From positions 62,001 through 126,000 of the forward strand of contig NZ_SRYG01000003.1 of NCBI RefSeq assembly GCF_004793885.1: a stretch of DNA of 64,000 nucleotides. The letters run 5' to 3'. The notes under the pieces are model-generated. The model made no database searches. It had not been told where the DNA came from and was given only the letters and a program-made list of their open reading frames with translations. Source of the DNA: Dubosiella muris (lineage in GTDB: Bacteria; Bacillota_I; Bacilli_A; Erysipelotrichales; Erysipelotrichaceae). Shown in pieces: positions 34,198 to 42,730 of this stretch; positions within the stretch are counted from its first letter, which is position 1; each line of letters opens with the position of its first letter. A program made the position numbers and the translations under genes.

Positions 34198-34362
34198 TCA
34201 TTTCTTTGCGTTTTCTTCCAGTTCCAGCATATACCTATCGAAATCAGACATGAACAGCCTGTCTTGAATGATACGATACTTTTCAAATTCTGTTTCAGCA
34301 TGAAGCTTTGCGATTTCAGCTGACACCTTACCTGCATCCTGTAAAATGCCATAATCAGCTTT
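34198..34362 (-). pseudogene. 3' fragment of a RhuM-family gene
   Basis: Encodes YGILQDAGKVSAEIAKLH, FEKYRIIQDRLF and SDFDRYM, the usual C-terminus of RhuM proteins, and ends in a natural stop. The sequence upstream in frame belongs to IS66-like debris, not to rhuM. The matching N-terminal part lies at 39057-39365, on the far side of the kinase/large-protein pair. This suggests that one rhuM gene was split by insertion and later trimmed. Confidence 0.65.
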
Positions 34363-34498
34363 TTGTCCTATGTTTGAATATAGTGCGATTTCATTCCCTC
34401 TTCGTGCATGATGGAATACACATATTTTTTGAGAAGTATTGATTCCTTGATGGTTGAGCAAACCGGACCGAGACGACCTTTTGACCTTGATCTAAGGG

Positions 34499-34642
34499 TG
34501 AATGGATACTGCGATGTTTTGCAGCATAAAAAGTTTTGCAAGAAGTGTGTCATGAAGCACAAAACTCTTTGACACTCATGCCACTGTTGCTTTGCTCGTC
34601 GAAAATAACGCTCCATTCTTCATTGGAGCAATGATTAAGCAT
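34499..34642 (-). pseudogene. IS66-family accessory transposition gene (TnpA-like) remnant
   Basis: ATG 34642, with AAGGAGG upstream, opens NEEWSVIFDEQSNSGMSVKE-F-C-A-S, a stop at 34550-34552, then HTSCKTFYAAKHRSIHP. W-x-x-x-x-x-x-Q-x-x-S-G-x-S-x-x-x-F-C is the signature of the small IS66 OrfA. No intact tnpB or transposase is visible nearby. It lies immediately downstream of the truncated kinase gene and probably marks the event that cut it. Confidence 0.6.
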
Positions 34643-34747
34643 AAAATAAAGCCTCCTTGTAATCAATAAACAGTTAACTGAGCTATTCGTATTAATTATC
34701 AGAGAAAACTTTTTATTTTGGAATATGAGTAGAATTTGGTGCTTACC

Positions 34748-35038
34748 TTAGTATACAGGAATTATTCCGCTAACTTTATCTTGAAAGAAAAGAGCTGTTT
34801 CGATTTCTTTTCTAAATTGCATCCTTCTCTTTTCTAGTTTTTTCTCGTCATTTAGTGCTACTTTCAAAAATTTGATAGCGTAATCTCTTGTTTTTGGTAA
34901 TGAATCTCCTCCCTCGATAATATCTGCAACAAAAACAATGCCATTTCCACCGTTTCCAATTTTTTTCTTAATGAGATATATCCCATATTTTCTTATTACC
35001 TTCGAACCTATTCTGGAAGAAATACTAGTACCAGCCAT
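34748..35038 (-). pseudogene. Ser/Thr protein kinase, truncated after the N-lobe
   Basis: 96 residues from ATG 35038. They contain the glycine-rich loop IGNGGNGIVFVA (27-38), the ATP-binding lysine in YAIKFLK (K56) and the alpha-C glutamate in FRKEIET. The catalytic HRD and DFG motifs are absent: the frame stops at IIPVY and IS66-like debris follows. The ATG (upstream AAGGATG) overlaps the end of the 1241-residue gene by 14 nt, so the pair was one operon. Whether the stub is expressed or simply dead is unknown; it cannot phosphorylate. Confidence 0.8.
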
Positions 35039-38000
35039 TTTCAGCATCCTTCCTTTCTCTTTCAGAATCTTTCTTATAGGTTTCATACAATCCATAAAAA
35101 ATCTTTGCTGTTTTAGGATAAGATGATTCTAAATACTGAGCATTCTCTTTAAACTCCTTCGCCATCCTAAGTTCTTCTTTTCCTGCTGAAGGACTGAATA
35201 CGCCACGACGATTATATACGGCTACCTGATACGCTCTGTTCATTTTTTCATCGCCATATTTCTCAATCATTTTTCTGACCGCTTCACATGGTTCATGACC
35301 GTCAGTACCGACCGGCGAAAAAGAAAACAAACGTCCAAGCGTTGTCTCAAACAAGCTTTCTTGATGATTCTCAAGCAATAATTGTCTATATTTTTCTATC
35401 CATTGTTCTAGCTGTTCTTCTGACACTTCTCCATTACTTTCTGTCGGACAAAATCGAGCCTTCTCATAGATTGTATACATATTGTGAATGTATGCCTGAT
35501 CTTTTGAATGATTTTCCACTGTGCTATGATCCTTTTTAAATACCACTTCTACCAGTTGTGCAAATAATTCCGAAGACTGCTTGATTATATGACAAAAGCA
35601 TTTCATATTCTTCCAATCCAAAAAATTCATAAATATAATCTCAAGATGAGCGATTCTGATACATTTTTGCGGATCATTGATATACGCCTCTTGAATTACA
35701 CCTATAAGCTGTTTAACATGATAGCTTGTCAACTGATTTCCTTCTGAATGTGGCATACTCTCAATATCTTCAAAACACTCAAAGATCTGTTCCGCTGACA
35801 AAGGATTTCGATAGTGAATTAAATGAACTTGATCCAGATAAACAGCAAGAGTAGCATACTTTTTACATTCTGCTAATGCCCAAAACTTACTGTGGTCATC
35901 ACAATAAAAGCATTTTTTCCAAAACTCTTTTTTTATCTCTTCAGAGGCGAATGTAACAAGCGGAATTTCTTTGGTTATTTGCCCTTCTATCTTATATACT
36001 TCCGCCAAAATTTCCGTCGAACAACTATTATTTGACAAATCCTCAATAATTGTATCACAGAGTTTAACATCACTGCTTCCTATATTTCTTAAATAATCAA
36101 TTGCGATTGTGCCTGATACTTGAACTGCTAATAGTTTTTTAAACGTTGCAAAATCCCATTTACCATCATTCCAATATTTAGCTAAATAATATCCTAAAGT
36201 AGAAAATGATTCTTGGGCGCAAACCTTTGCCAATACGGTTAAATCATAGCCATATGATTGGAATTCTACTAATTTATCTCGAATCAACTCTTGTGTGGCT
36301 GATTCGTTATCATCGCTTTCCCCTCTTTGTTTATAAGGAATAGGATGAAGAAGTGGATAATCATGATTGTTTATGAATAAATAGCTATATTCATATTCTA
36401 TAGTTTTAATATTAATTTTATCGAGAAGTTTTTCGTATTCAGCAATTATTTCTTCTGGCATTGACCAATCCGAAGATGAAAAATATCTATCTTTATAGAT
36501 GAGATGTCTAATCTTATTTTTAATCCGCATTACTTCTTCATCAGACATTTGGCTGAGTTCATACAAAAGTTGCTCAAAAACATTCTTTCTTAATTCTTGA
36601 GGCAATTCGTCTGTTAAATCAATCATTTTCTTCCAACGATCTACCGAAAAATTCATGTGCTTTATAAGAAGCTCAAAATAGCCTAAATGTGCCTTTCTCA
36701 TTTCGGCTATAGTAGCTGGCTGTGCTTTTTCATACTCCCGATATTTTGGTGGTGATAACTCACCAACCATACTTCTTCTACTATTATTGATTACCGAATA
36801 CAAGTATTCCCATATATTGTTATAATCAATGTCAAAAGCAATTTCGGCCGCTGCTAATTTTTCCTTTGCAGTCCGAAGAGAAGAAAAATTCATCCATATA
36901 CAAAATATTTTTGAGAAAATGTCTTTAGGAGAATTTGATTTGTATTCAAAATAGCAAGCATCTAATTTCAAAAGCCATCTAAACGCCCGCCAAAAATACT
37001 CTCTTTGACAAAGAAACTGTTCAATTCCCCATAGAACATCAATATACGCATTTCTTCCGAAAAAGAAATCACTTGATTGATTTTGAAACAGGCATAGAAG
37101 TCCTGTATCTTCATTCAATTCGTTTTCAAGCCTTTCCAATGTGGCTTCTGGAGATATTTCACAGAGTTCTCTCCAAAATTTAGAGATATAAATCCACTGT
37201 TTTTCTGTTTTTACACAATCTAATACTTTTGAGGTCCATCTGTTTAAAGTTAATTGCGTTTCTTCATCATTCTGATATGCGCTTTTGATGAGCAATGTTT
37301 TCAACATACCTTTTCGCATTGTTTCAGACCAGAATAACTTTTCGTCTTTAAACTGTGCTATCAATCTTTCATGGCTATCATAAGTAAAAAGATTCTCTGA
37401 TTCATTAATCACTTCATATGCAGCCGTGACAAATGATTGCCAAATCTTTTCGTTAGTCAGAACATTAAGATAACTCCATATATTTTCCGCGCTTGCCAAA
37501 TAGTATGAAATAGATCCATTACGCTTTATCATGTATAGGAGAGGATCTTCTCCTTTCGCATATGGAAGAACCTCTTCTAGGAATCTATCATATGAATTAC
37601 CATACAAAGATTCAATGATTAATTTATCACCTTCGATTTCTTCCCAACTTCCAATGAGGAGACATGTCTTTTTCGCTCTATCACTAACACGTTTCATCCA
37701 AGAAGGTATTTTTAAATATTCCCCTCTAAACAGTTGTTTTTTCATCTGTGCATATAGGCCATGCGTATCTGCTAAAAGAGCATAGGCTTTATCATACTCC
37801 ATTCCCGCTTCTTTTAAACATCTTGATAACGTGTCCCGCGTTCTTGGGCGTAACTCTAAAACTTTCTTGTTAAATACTGGAGTATTCTCATCTATCACAA
37901 AAATATTAGTGTTATTCTCAATCGCTACAATTTCTTCTGCATAGAACCAAGGAATGTACACATTCCCTTCATTTTCCAATACATGAAGTTTATTCCATGA

Positions 38001-38750
38001 CTCTATATTTTTAACAATGTAAATAGGGCGTTTGTCATTAAATCTCCACAATTCATTAAGGACACAGTAAATAGTTTCTTCTCTGCTACGCCCCCTCACA
38101 AAGACTAATTCTTCATATCTCTGATCTTCAAATTCATCTTGAAAACGCTCATCATCAACTATAAAAAATTCTATTCCAATGGATGGATTTTGAGTTTTTC
38201 TTCTAAGTTCGATATCCATTTTTCCAGAAGATGCTATTGCTACTTGCTCACGATTGTAAATTGCGAGCTCATTCGACATCTTATCGATCCGATTTTGTAA
38301 TTCCAGAAAACTTCTTTCCTGCTCTTCTTTCCATTCCTGTAGGAAATAATGTTCATATTTATCAGGAGCGATTGTTTTTAGCTGTTCAAGTACTGCATAA
38401 ATTATTCTTATTGTGTAAGTTTCAGCAACTTCATAAGGAATTTCATAATTATTCATCAGTTTCATAAGAGAATTATACAGTTTATGTTTCAATTCATATC
38501 CTTCGTCAGATTTTAATTCCTTCGCTATCTGAGTTAAATTTTCTCTCGACAATACAAGTTCTAAATCCTCGAAAAACGAATTCTCTTCCTGTTCATTTTT
38601 AATAAAGAATTCCCCTGTACCAACAATTAATTTCTTCCATGCATGTGATTCTCTAAATTTTTTTACCGCACTCTCTCCAACTGAAGTCAGAACATTCTGC
38701 ACCTCGGTAGAGCCAAGCGATACAATAGCATCTAGTAGTAGTTCAATCAT
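35025..38750 (-). CDS. Very large protein of unrecognised family, with degenerate P-loop-like segment
   Basis: 1241 residues. The N-terminal ~170 are helical and end in a coiled coil (WKEEQERSFLELQNRIDKMS). Residues ~190-360 look like a nucleotide-binding core: the strand-loop ELVFVRGRSREETIYCVLNE lies where STAND/NACHT proteins have Walker A but lacks G-K-S/T, followed by strands NIFVIDE and a winged-helix-like LRPRTRDTLSRCLKEAG. The C-terminal ~850 residues are helical and repeat-like, as in sensor arms. There is no signal peptide or membrane span. ATG 38750 follows AAGGAG; a TTG at 38777 is less likely. It overlaps a kinase gene in an AT-rich island. A defence role is inference. Confidence 0.8.
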   Translation of the reverse strand: MIELLLDAIVSLGSTEVQNVLTSVGESAVKKFRESHAWKKLIVGTGEFFIKNEQEENSFFEDLELVLSRENLTQIAKELKSDEGYELKHKLYNSLMKLMNNYEIPYEVAETYTIRIIYAVLEQLKTIAPDKYEHYFLQEWKEEQERSFLELQNRIDKMSNELAIYNREQVAIASSGKMDIELRRKTQNPSIGIEFFIVDDERFQDEFEDQRYEELVFVRGRSREETIYCVLNELWRFNDKRPIYIVKNIESWNKLHVLENEGNVYIPWFYAEEIVAIENNTNIFVIDENTPVFNKKVLELRPRTRDTLSRCLKEAGMEYDKAYALLADTHGLYAQMKKQLFRGEYLKIPSWMKRVSDRAKKTCLLIGSWEEIEGDKLIIESLYGNSYDRFLEEVLPYAKGEDPLLYMIKRNGSISYYLASAENIWSYLNVLTNEKIWQSFVTAAYEVINESENLFTYDSHERLIAQFKDEKLFWSETMRKGMLKTLLIKSAYQNDEETQLTLNRWTSKVLDCVKTEKQWIYISKFWRELCEISPEATLERLENELNEDTGLLCLFQNQSSDFFFGRNAYIDVLWGIEQFLCQREYFWRAFRWLLKLDACYFEYKSNSPKDIFSKIFCIWMNFSSLRTAKEKLAAAEIAFDIDYNNIWEYLYSVINNSRRSMVGELSPPKYREYEKAQPATIAEMRKAHLGYFELLIKHMNFSVDRWKKMIDLTDELPQELRKNVFEQLLYELSQMSDEEVMRIKNKIRHLIYKDRYFSSSDWSMPEEIIAEYEKLLDKINIKTIEYEYSYLFINNHDYPLLHPIPYKQRGESDDNESATQELIRDKLVEFQSYGYDLTVLAKVCAQESFSTLGYYLAKYWNDGKWDFATFKKLLAVQVSGTIAIDYLRNIGSSDVKLCDTIIEDLSNNSCSTEILAEVYKIEGQITKEIPLVTFASEEIKKEFWKKCFYCDDHSKFWALAECKKYATLAVYLDQVHLIHYRNPLSAEQIFECFEDIESMPHSEGNQLTSYHVKQLIGVIQEAYINDPQKCIRIAHLEIIFMNFLDWKNMKCFCHIIKQSSELFAQLVEVVFKKDHSTVENHSKDQAYIHNMYTIYEKARFCPTESNGEVSEEQLEQWIEKYRQLLLENHQESLFETTLGRLFSFSPVGTDGHEPCEAVRKMIEKYGDEKMNRAYQVAVYNRRGVFSPSAGKEELRMAKEFKENAQYLESSYPKTAKIFYGLYETYKKDSERERKDAENGWY

Positions 38751-38868
38751 ATTCAAATCACTCCTTAACCGGCGCAAAAAAACTATGCCACCACTCTATA
38801 AATCATGTACACCTACTCATAAGAAGATCCAAAAGTAATTTCTATTTTTTTTCTTTATCTATTTACTT

Positions 38869-39060
38869 CTATTTTTCTTTTTCTATTTTCGGCAAATTAT
38901 TTAAACTCACATTTTCCAATGTCTGCAACTGTTGTACCGCCAACTGTCGAAGTAATTCCATTCTTTCTTTCTGTTTCTTCCCCTGATTAATCAAAACAGC
39001 ATTATAACTTTCCAAATTTGCAAGTACCAGTAATTGATTCAGAGTTGCCATATCTCTCAT
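38869..39060 (-). pseudogene. C-terminal fragment resembling KilA-N-type phage/island proteins
   Basis: 63 codons: ATLNQLLVLANLESYNAVLI, KQKERMELLRQLAVQQL. This is the kind of C-terminus found on KilA-N or related DNA-binding proteins of islands. ATG 39060 overlaps the stop of the rhuM 5' fragment (ATGA), but there is no ribosome binding site, so the two pieces seem joined by deletion rather than arranged as an operon. Confidence 0.45.
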
Positions 39061-39365
39061 ATTTCCCTTATCTCCAGAGAGTAATGATTTGTGCTATAGC
39101 TTTTTCCATCAGCGGCAGTTATCCGAAATTTTCGGATAACTGGATCTTCCTGCAATTCACTATCACTAAATATTTTTTTGACATGATAGTTTATAGTCCG
39201 AACATTCACATCATATAGTGCAGCCATCATCTTCTGTGTCAGCCATATATTCTCATTTTCATAACGCATTTCAAGGCTGTCCTGTTGGTCGCCAACAGAG
39301 GCAACATAGGTTAAATATTCCGCTGCACTAGAACGGATGGTTACTTCGTTTTTTTTCTTTTTCAA
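39057..39365 (-). pseudogene. 5' fragment of a RhuM-family gene
   Basis: 102 codons matching the RhuM N-terminus: RYENENIWLTQKMMAALYDV, RTINYHVKKIFSDSELQEDP, VIRKFRITAADGKSY. The conserved continuation after HYSLEI is lost: the frame ends six codons later and runs into KilA-N-like sequence. GGAGG-type sequence near 39375 precedes the ATG, so a stub could be made. Its likely 3' part is at 34198-34362. Confidence 0.75.
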
Positions 39366-39399
39366 ACAAGAGACCTCCTTTTTGTTACTTCTCTTCTAA

Positions 39400-39630
39400 A
39401 AAAAACTGAAAGAACTAGATCCTCTATAAAACACTGTATTTGCTGAACAGACGTAAAAAGAATTGTTTTAAATCATTCAACACCTCTTCTGGTACGCTAA
39501 CTCACCAAGTGATTCTGTATAGATGTTGTCGTTAGAGCAATGCTCCATCAGCTTATAATCATGTTTTTCATCATTTAAGATGGCATTGATGCTCTAACGA
39601 AGAAGCAATAAGGCCCTGCCCGATGCTATT
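39400..39630. other. Degenerate stretch with a frameshifted small reading frame
   Basis: On the minus strand a frame reads INAILNDEKHDYKLMEHCSN and ends near TESLGELA, then continues after a shift as PEEVLNDLKQFFLRLFSKYS before a stop. Family not recognised. It looks like a decayed island gene. Confidence 0.35.
39531..39598. repeat. Imperfect inverted repeat with 8-bp perfect ends
   Basis: GTTAGAGC (39531-39538) and GCTCTAAC (39591-39598); the homology extends inward over about 19 nt (GCTCCATC against GATGG-C). It could be a hairpin or a mobile-element end. Confidence 0.5.
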
Positions 39631-40167
39631 TCACCAATGTTTAAAATCATCTTGGTCAGAATACTCTTCAGTAAACCATTCATAATGGTCTGTAATACAT
39701 AGTGTTTTCCCGGTTTTTTTCTAAGAAATCATTAAATGATTCTTCTAAAGTATAACAATTAAGCGCATCTATCTGTTTTAGAACAGCATCTTTCTTTGCA
39801 GCATTACCATCATCATAATAAAATTCCCAATCATATATTTCAAAAAATGCTTCTTTATGCTCTTCTTGGTTTTGATAAAGCTATATCCTAGTTTTCCAAA
39901 TTTATTTCTTAGCAACGCGTAAATCATGTCAACAAACTGCAGTCTTACTTTAGCACATGAATCGCAAATAGAAGAATACTTAAAATTGATGGTATACAGA
40001 TGTGGTTTCCAAAATACGGAATTTCTGTTTTCTCCATCACCAGTACTTCCGTTTTTACTTACATAAATTCCATTGAATTTTTTATCAGACTCTTTAAGTG
40101 TTTCTACTTGCGTTTCCCAAGCTTTCATATAAACACGTGGTACAAAATACTGCTTTTTAGTTGGCAT
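39631..40167 (-). pseudogene. DUF4238 protein gene broken by two frameshifts
   Basis: The first frame begins MPTKKQYFVPRVYMKAWETQ, the DUF4238 entry motif (H/Y-F-V-P-x-x-Y-L-K-x-W/F), and includes CDSCAKVRLQFVDMIYALLR. Near 39890 the sense continues in a second frame (YQNQEEHKEAFFEIYDWEFY, AVLKQIDALNCYTLEESFND), and near 39700 in a third (CITDHYEWFTEEYSDQDDF) to a stop at 39631. Two shifts make inactivation likely. DUF4238 proteins are often found in islands; their function is unknown. Confidence 0.75.
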
Positions 40168-40275
40168 ACAAAACTCCGCCTTCTATAACATCTAATCCAC
40201 TGCTTAAACCCTACGACCGTTTTTACAGTAGATATGTTTCAATATAAGAAATACGGACTCTCCTGAGCTACCTAC

Positions 40276-40304
40276 TAATCTCAAAAAAGCCCGTAAACAC
40301 GCTA
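40276..40304 (-). terminator. Weak terminator after rlmD
   Basis: Minus strand AGCGT, short loop, AC-GG-GCT, then six T residues. The stem is imperfect. Confidence 0.4.
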
Positions 40305-40315
40305 CTTTTCGCTAT

Positions 40316-41626
40316 TTATTTCTCTTTCCTAGACATCAAAACTACCGTCTCCACATGCGGCGTCTGGGAAAACATATCCACCGGCTGCACCTTCACGATG
40401 CGATACGCCTTCAAATCCGCGATATCCTTCGCCAGCGTGCTCGGATTGCACGACACATACAAGATCGTTTCGATCTTCGACTCCCGGATTGCTTCCCGCA
40501 TTTGCGCATTCAAACCCGAACGCGGCGGATCCACGATCAACGTATCCACCGGCATCGTCTGCCCGATCTTCTTCAATTCAACGCCCGCGTCGCCGCACAC
40601 AAACCGTACATTTTCGATTCCGTTTTGCTTTGCGTTTTCCTGCGCGTTGACGACCGCGTCCGCAATCGACTCGATCCCGACGACTTCCTTCGCCTTGCCA
40701 CTCACGAGCAGTGCCATCGCGCCAATGCCACAATACGCCTCCACGATCCCCTTCGATTTCGGCGTCCATTCCCTCACCACTTCATAAAGCCGTTGCGCCT
40801 GCTTCGTATTCAACTGAAAAAAAGAACGCGGCAACAAATGCAGCTTCAAGCCGCAAACCTGCACCTCGATTTTTTCCTCGCCAGCCAAATGGATCATCGT
40901 TTTACCGAAAACATCCACCTCGTTTTCATCCCGCGACTTCACGCTTTGCCACAAAGAAACGACCCCTTCGATGGCCATGATGCCTTGTACGACTTCCGGT
41001 TCGATTTCCTGCGCACCCGTCACCAAAACGACCTGGATCTTGCCATCAAACGATTTCATAACCAGCGTGCGATACCCCGCATCGTCCCGCTTCGAAAACG
41101 CTTTGGCATGATGTTCGTTCAGCACCTTCAAAATGTCGACACGCACCCGCTCCAGTTCCTTTTCATGAACGAGACACCGCTCCATCTTCACGACATGCGT
41201 CGAATCCTTCTCGTACAAGCCGATCCCCAGTTTTCCATCGTCATTGAAAAACCGCAGCTTGCACGCGTTCCGGTACGCCAGCACGTCCGGATTTTTCAAA
41301 ACCGGTAAAATCGGTCCCGTATACCCCGCATATTTCTTCAGCGCCTCCTTCAGGCTCGCCTCTTTCATCCGCACCTGTCCCTTATAGTCGACATGCATCA
41401 ACGGACAGCCGCCGCATTCCTTCCAAATGCCGCACATCGGCTTGCGACGCCGCGGCGAAGCCTCCAGCACCTTTTTTGTTTCCGCCAAAAGATACCGATC
41501 CCGGTCTTCCACGACTTCGGCATCCACCACTTCATCCGGAAGGGCACCCATCACAAATACCGGCTTCTTTTTATAGTACGCGATACCTTCCCCGTTGATT
41601 CCCCACTTTTTAATTTTTAATTTCAT
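40316..41626 (-). CDS. rlmD: 23S rRNA (uracil-C5) methyltransferase, RlmD/RlmCD family
   Basis: 436 residues. A TRAM-like N-terminus is followed by a 4Fe-4S cysteine set (C65-x5-C71-x2-C74 in MCGIWKECGGCPL, plus C in KMERCLVH). FFQLNTKQAQRLYEVV, the SAM site EAYCGIGAMALLVSG, DPPRSGLN and catalytic cysteine in YVSCNPSTLAKD follow. It methylates U747 and/or U1939; in Gram-positives one RlmCD enzyme does both, so the exact site is uncertain. Its start overlaps the rlmA-like gene by 4 nt, giving an rRNA-modification pair. Confidence 0.93.
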   Translation of the reverse strand: MKLKIKKWGINGEGIAYYKKKPVFVMGALPDEVVDAEVVEDRDRYLLAETKKVLEASPRRRKPMCGIWKECGGCPLMHVDYKGQVRMKEASLKEALKKYAGYTGPILPVLKNPDVLAYRNACKLRFFNDDGKLGIGLYEKDSTHVVKMERCLVHEKELERVRVDILKVLNEHHAKAFSKRDDAGYRTLVMKSFDGKIQVVLVTGAQEIEPEVVQGIMAIEGVVSLWQSVKSRDENEVDVFGKTMIHLAGEEKIEVQVCGLKLHLLPRSFFQLNTKQAQRLYEVVREWTPKSKGIVEAYCGIGAMALLVSGKAKEVVGIESIADAVVNAQENAKQNGIENVRFVCGDAGVELKKIGQTMPVDTLIVDPPRSGLNAQMREAIRESKIETILYVSCNPSTLAKDIADLKAYRIVKVQPVDMFSQTPHVETVVLMSRKEK

Positions 41627-42390
41627 AGGCTCTTCTTTCTAAATGTCTTCATCAAAAACGAAAAGGTGACTTCCAGTTCCTTGAGCGCCCGCACGCGCTC
41701 CATCCCTTCCTTCGGGCTCTTGTACCGGTACGGCGTCATCTCGAACAAATCCCACACGTCGTCCACCCGTTTTTTATCACTCACCACACTCGCGTCCACG
41801 AGAACAAGGTTTCCCACATCCTCGCGCTCTTCCTTGTTTTCATACACCTTCTCGTACAGCTGTTCCTTCAGCTCGATCAAGTGCTTCTTCGCCGGACTGA
41901 CCGTAATCAAAAAGCCACCCGGTTTGAGCACCCGCTCAATTTCCTTCCACGGCAGCGGTGTGAAAATACTTACGACGCCGTCCAGCGAGCCATTCGCAAA
42001 CGGCAAGTCGTAAATCGTGTCCACGATATATTGCGTTGATTTGTCGTGAGCCGCCGCGTACACGATCGCCTCCTTCGACAAGTCGATGCCATATTTTTCC
42101 GGCGCAGCGAACGCCATCGTGTAATATCCCTGCCCGCAGCCGATATCGACAAGCGAATGCGGATGGAGCGATTCGATTTGCGCCGCCACCTGTTTTCTTA
42201 AAAAGTCGTAATACCCTTTTTCAAGAAAGTTTGTTCGCGCCTGCACCATCGCCTTGTTGTCACCCGTCTCCTTTTGCTTTCTCGACAAATTCACATAGCC
42301 TTGCTTCGCGATATCAAACCGGTGTCCGTTTTCACAACAAAAACTCTTTCCTTCTTTGTTTAGTTTTTTCCCACATACACTACAATTCAT
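41623..42390 (-). CDS. 23S rRNA (guanine-N1) methyltransferase, RlmA-like
   Basis: 255 residues. An N-terminal zinc finger (C3-S-V-C6 ... C18/C19 ... H23: CSVCGKKLNKEGKSFCCENG) and RFDIAKQGYVNLSRKQKETG identify the RlmA(I/II) group. The SAM motif is LVDIGCGQGYYT, and ERVLKPGGFLITVSPAKKHL follows. The enzyme methylates G745 or G748 in the macrolide-binding tunnel; which base cannot be told here. It overlaps rlmD by ATGA. There is no strong ribosome binding site: a TAAAAT lies 6 nt before the ATG, so a leaderless start is possible. Confidence 0.88.
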   Translation of the reverse strand: MNCSVCGKKLNKEGKSFCCENGHRFDIAKQGYVNLSRKQKETGDNKAMVQARTNFLEKGYYDFLRKQVAAQIESLHPHSLVDIGCGQGYYTMAFAAPEKYGIDLSKEAIVYAAAHDKSTQYIVDTIYDLPFANGSLDGVVSIFTPLPWKEIERVLKPGGFLITVSPAKKHLIELKEQLYEKVYENKEEREDVGNLVLVDASVVSDKKRVDDVWDLFEMTPYRYKSPKEGMERVRALKELEVTFSFLMKTFRKKSL

Positions 42391-42396
42391 GTTCCC

Positions 42397-42402
42397 ATTT
42401 TA
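42397..42402 (-). promoter_or_regulatory. Possible -10 box of the rlmA-rlmD unit
   Basis: TAAAAT followed by GGGAAC and ATG on the minus strand. The 6-nt spacing equals that of cutC, bceR and the gene at 47797, but there is no TGn extension and GGGA could be a weak ribosome binding site. Confidence 0.4.
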
Positions 42403-42417
42403 CACGTTTCCGTGCCA

Positions 42418-42447
42418 TAAAAAAAGAATGAGAACCGAATCCCATTC
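42418..42447 (-). terminator. Terminator of the small RHH gene
   Basis: GAATG/CATTC arms with extra G-C pairing (42426-42447), then seven T residues on the minus strand. Confidence 0.75.
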
Positions 42448-42633
42448 CTATTCTTGATGAGCCGTGATAAATTGCTCCATAAATGTCTTAAAAGCCTGAG
42501 CCTGGCTGATTCCGGCACGTTCACAAGCCTGAATAAACTGTTCATTCAACTCTCTGGAAATCTTGATCGACTTGGTGATAATGCCTTTTTTCGCTCGATA
42601 TTTCTCGGTGGCTTTCGTCTGTGCTTTTGCCAT
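42448..42633 (-). CDS. Small ribbon-helix-helix-like protein
   Basis: 61 residues: a basic N-terminus (MAKAQTKATEKYRAKKG), a strand IITKSIKIS followed by two helices (RELNEQFIQACERAG, SQAQAFKTFMEQFIT). This matches the size and layout of CopG/Arc-type DNA-binding proteins. ATG 42633 follows AAGGAGAAGG. It has its own terminator and no toxin-like partner, so antitoxin status is not supported. Target unknown. Confidence 0.75.
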   Translation of the reverse strand: MAKAQTKATEKYRAKKGIITKSIKISRELNEQFIQACERAGISQAQAFKTFMEQFITAHQE

Positions 42634-42702
42634 AACCTTCTCCTTCGGTATCAATTATACAAAAGAAGATTAAAAACGAAACACCTTCCGTGTCACTTTT
42701 CA

Positions 42703-42730
42703 AGAAAAAAAGTGTCCTCGCAGACACTTT
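42703..42730 (-). terminator. Terminator of the ezrA/iscS-like/thiI unit
   Basis: AGTGTC/GACACT hairpin, loop CTCGCA, with seven T residues on the minus strand; it abuts the thiI stop. Confidence 0.8.

Noticed and set aside
34368-34616. 82-codon minus-strand frame in the IS66 remnant
   Set aside because: A neighbouring frame gives the IS66 OrfA signature with its own ribosome binding site; the 82-codon frame is off by one.
40355-41308. 317-codon plus-strand frame over rlmD
   Set aside because: Shadow of a clear methyltransferase gene; no start signal or recognisable protein.
42448-42633. Antitoxin of a toxin-antitoxin pair
   Set aside because: The RHH-like protein has its own terminator and no adjacent small toxin gene.
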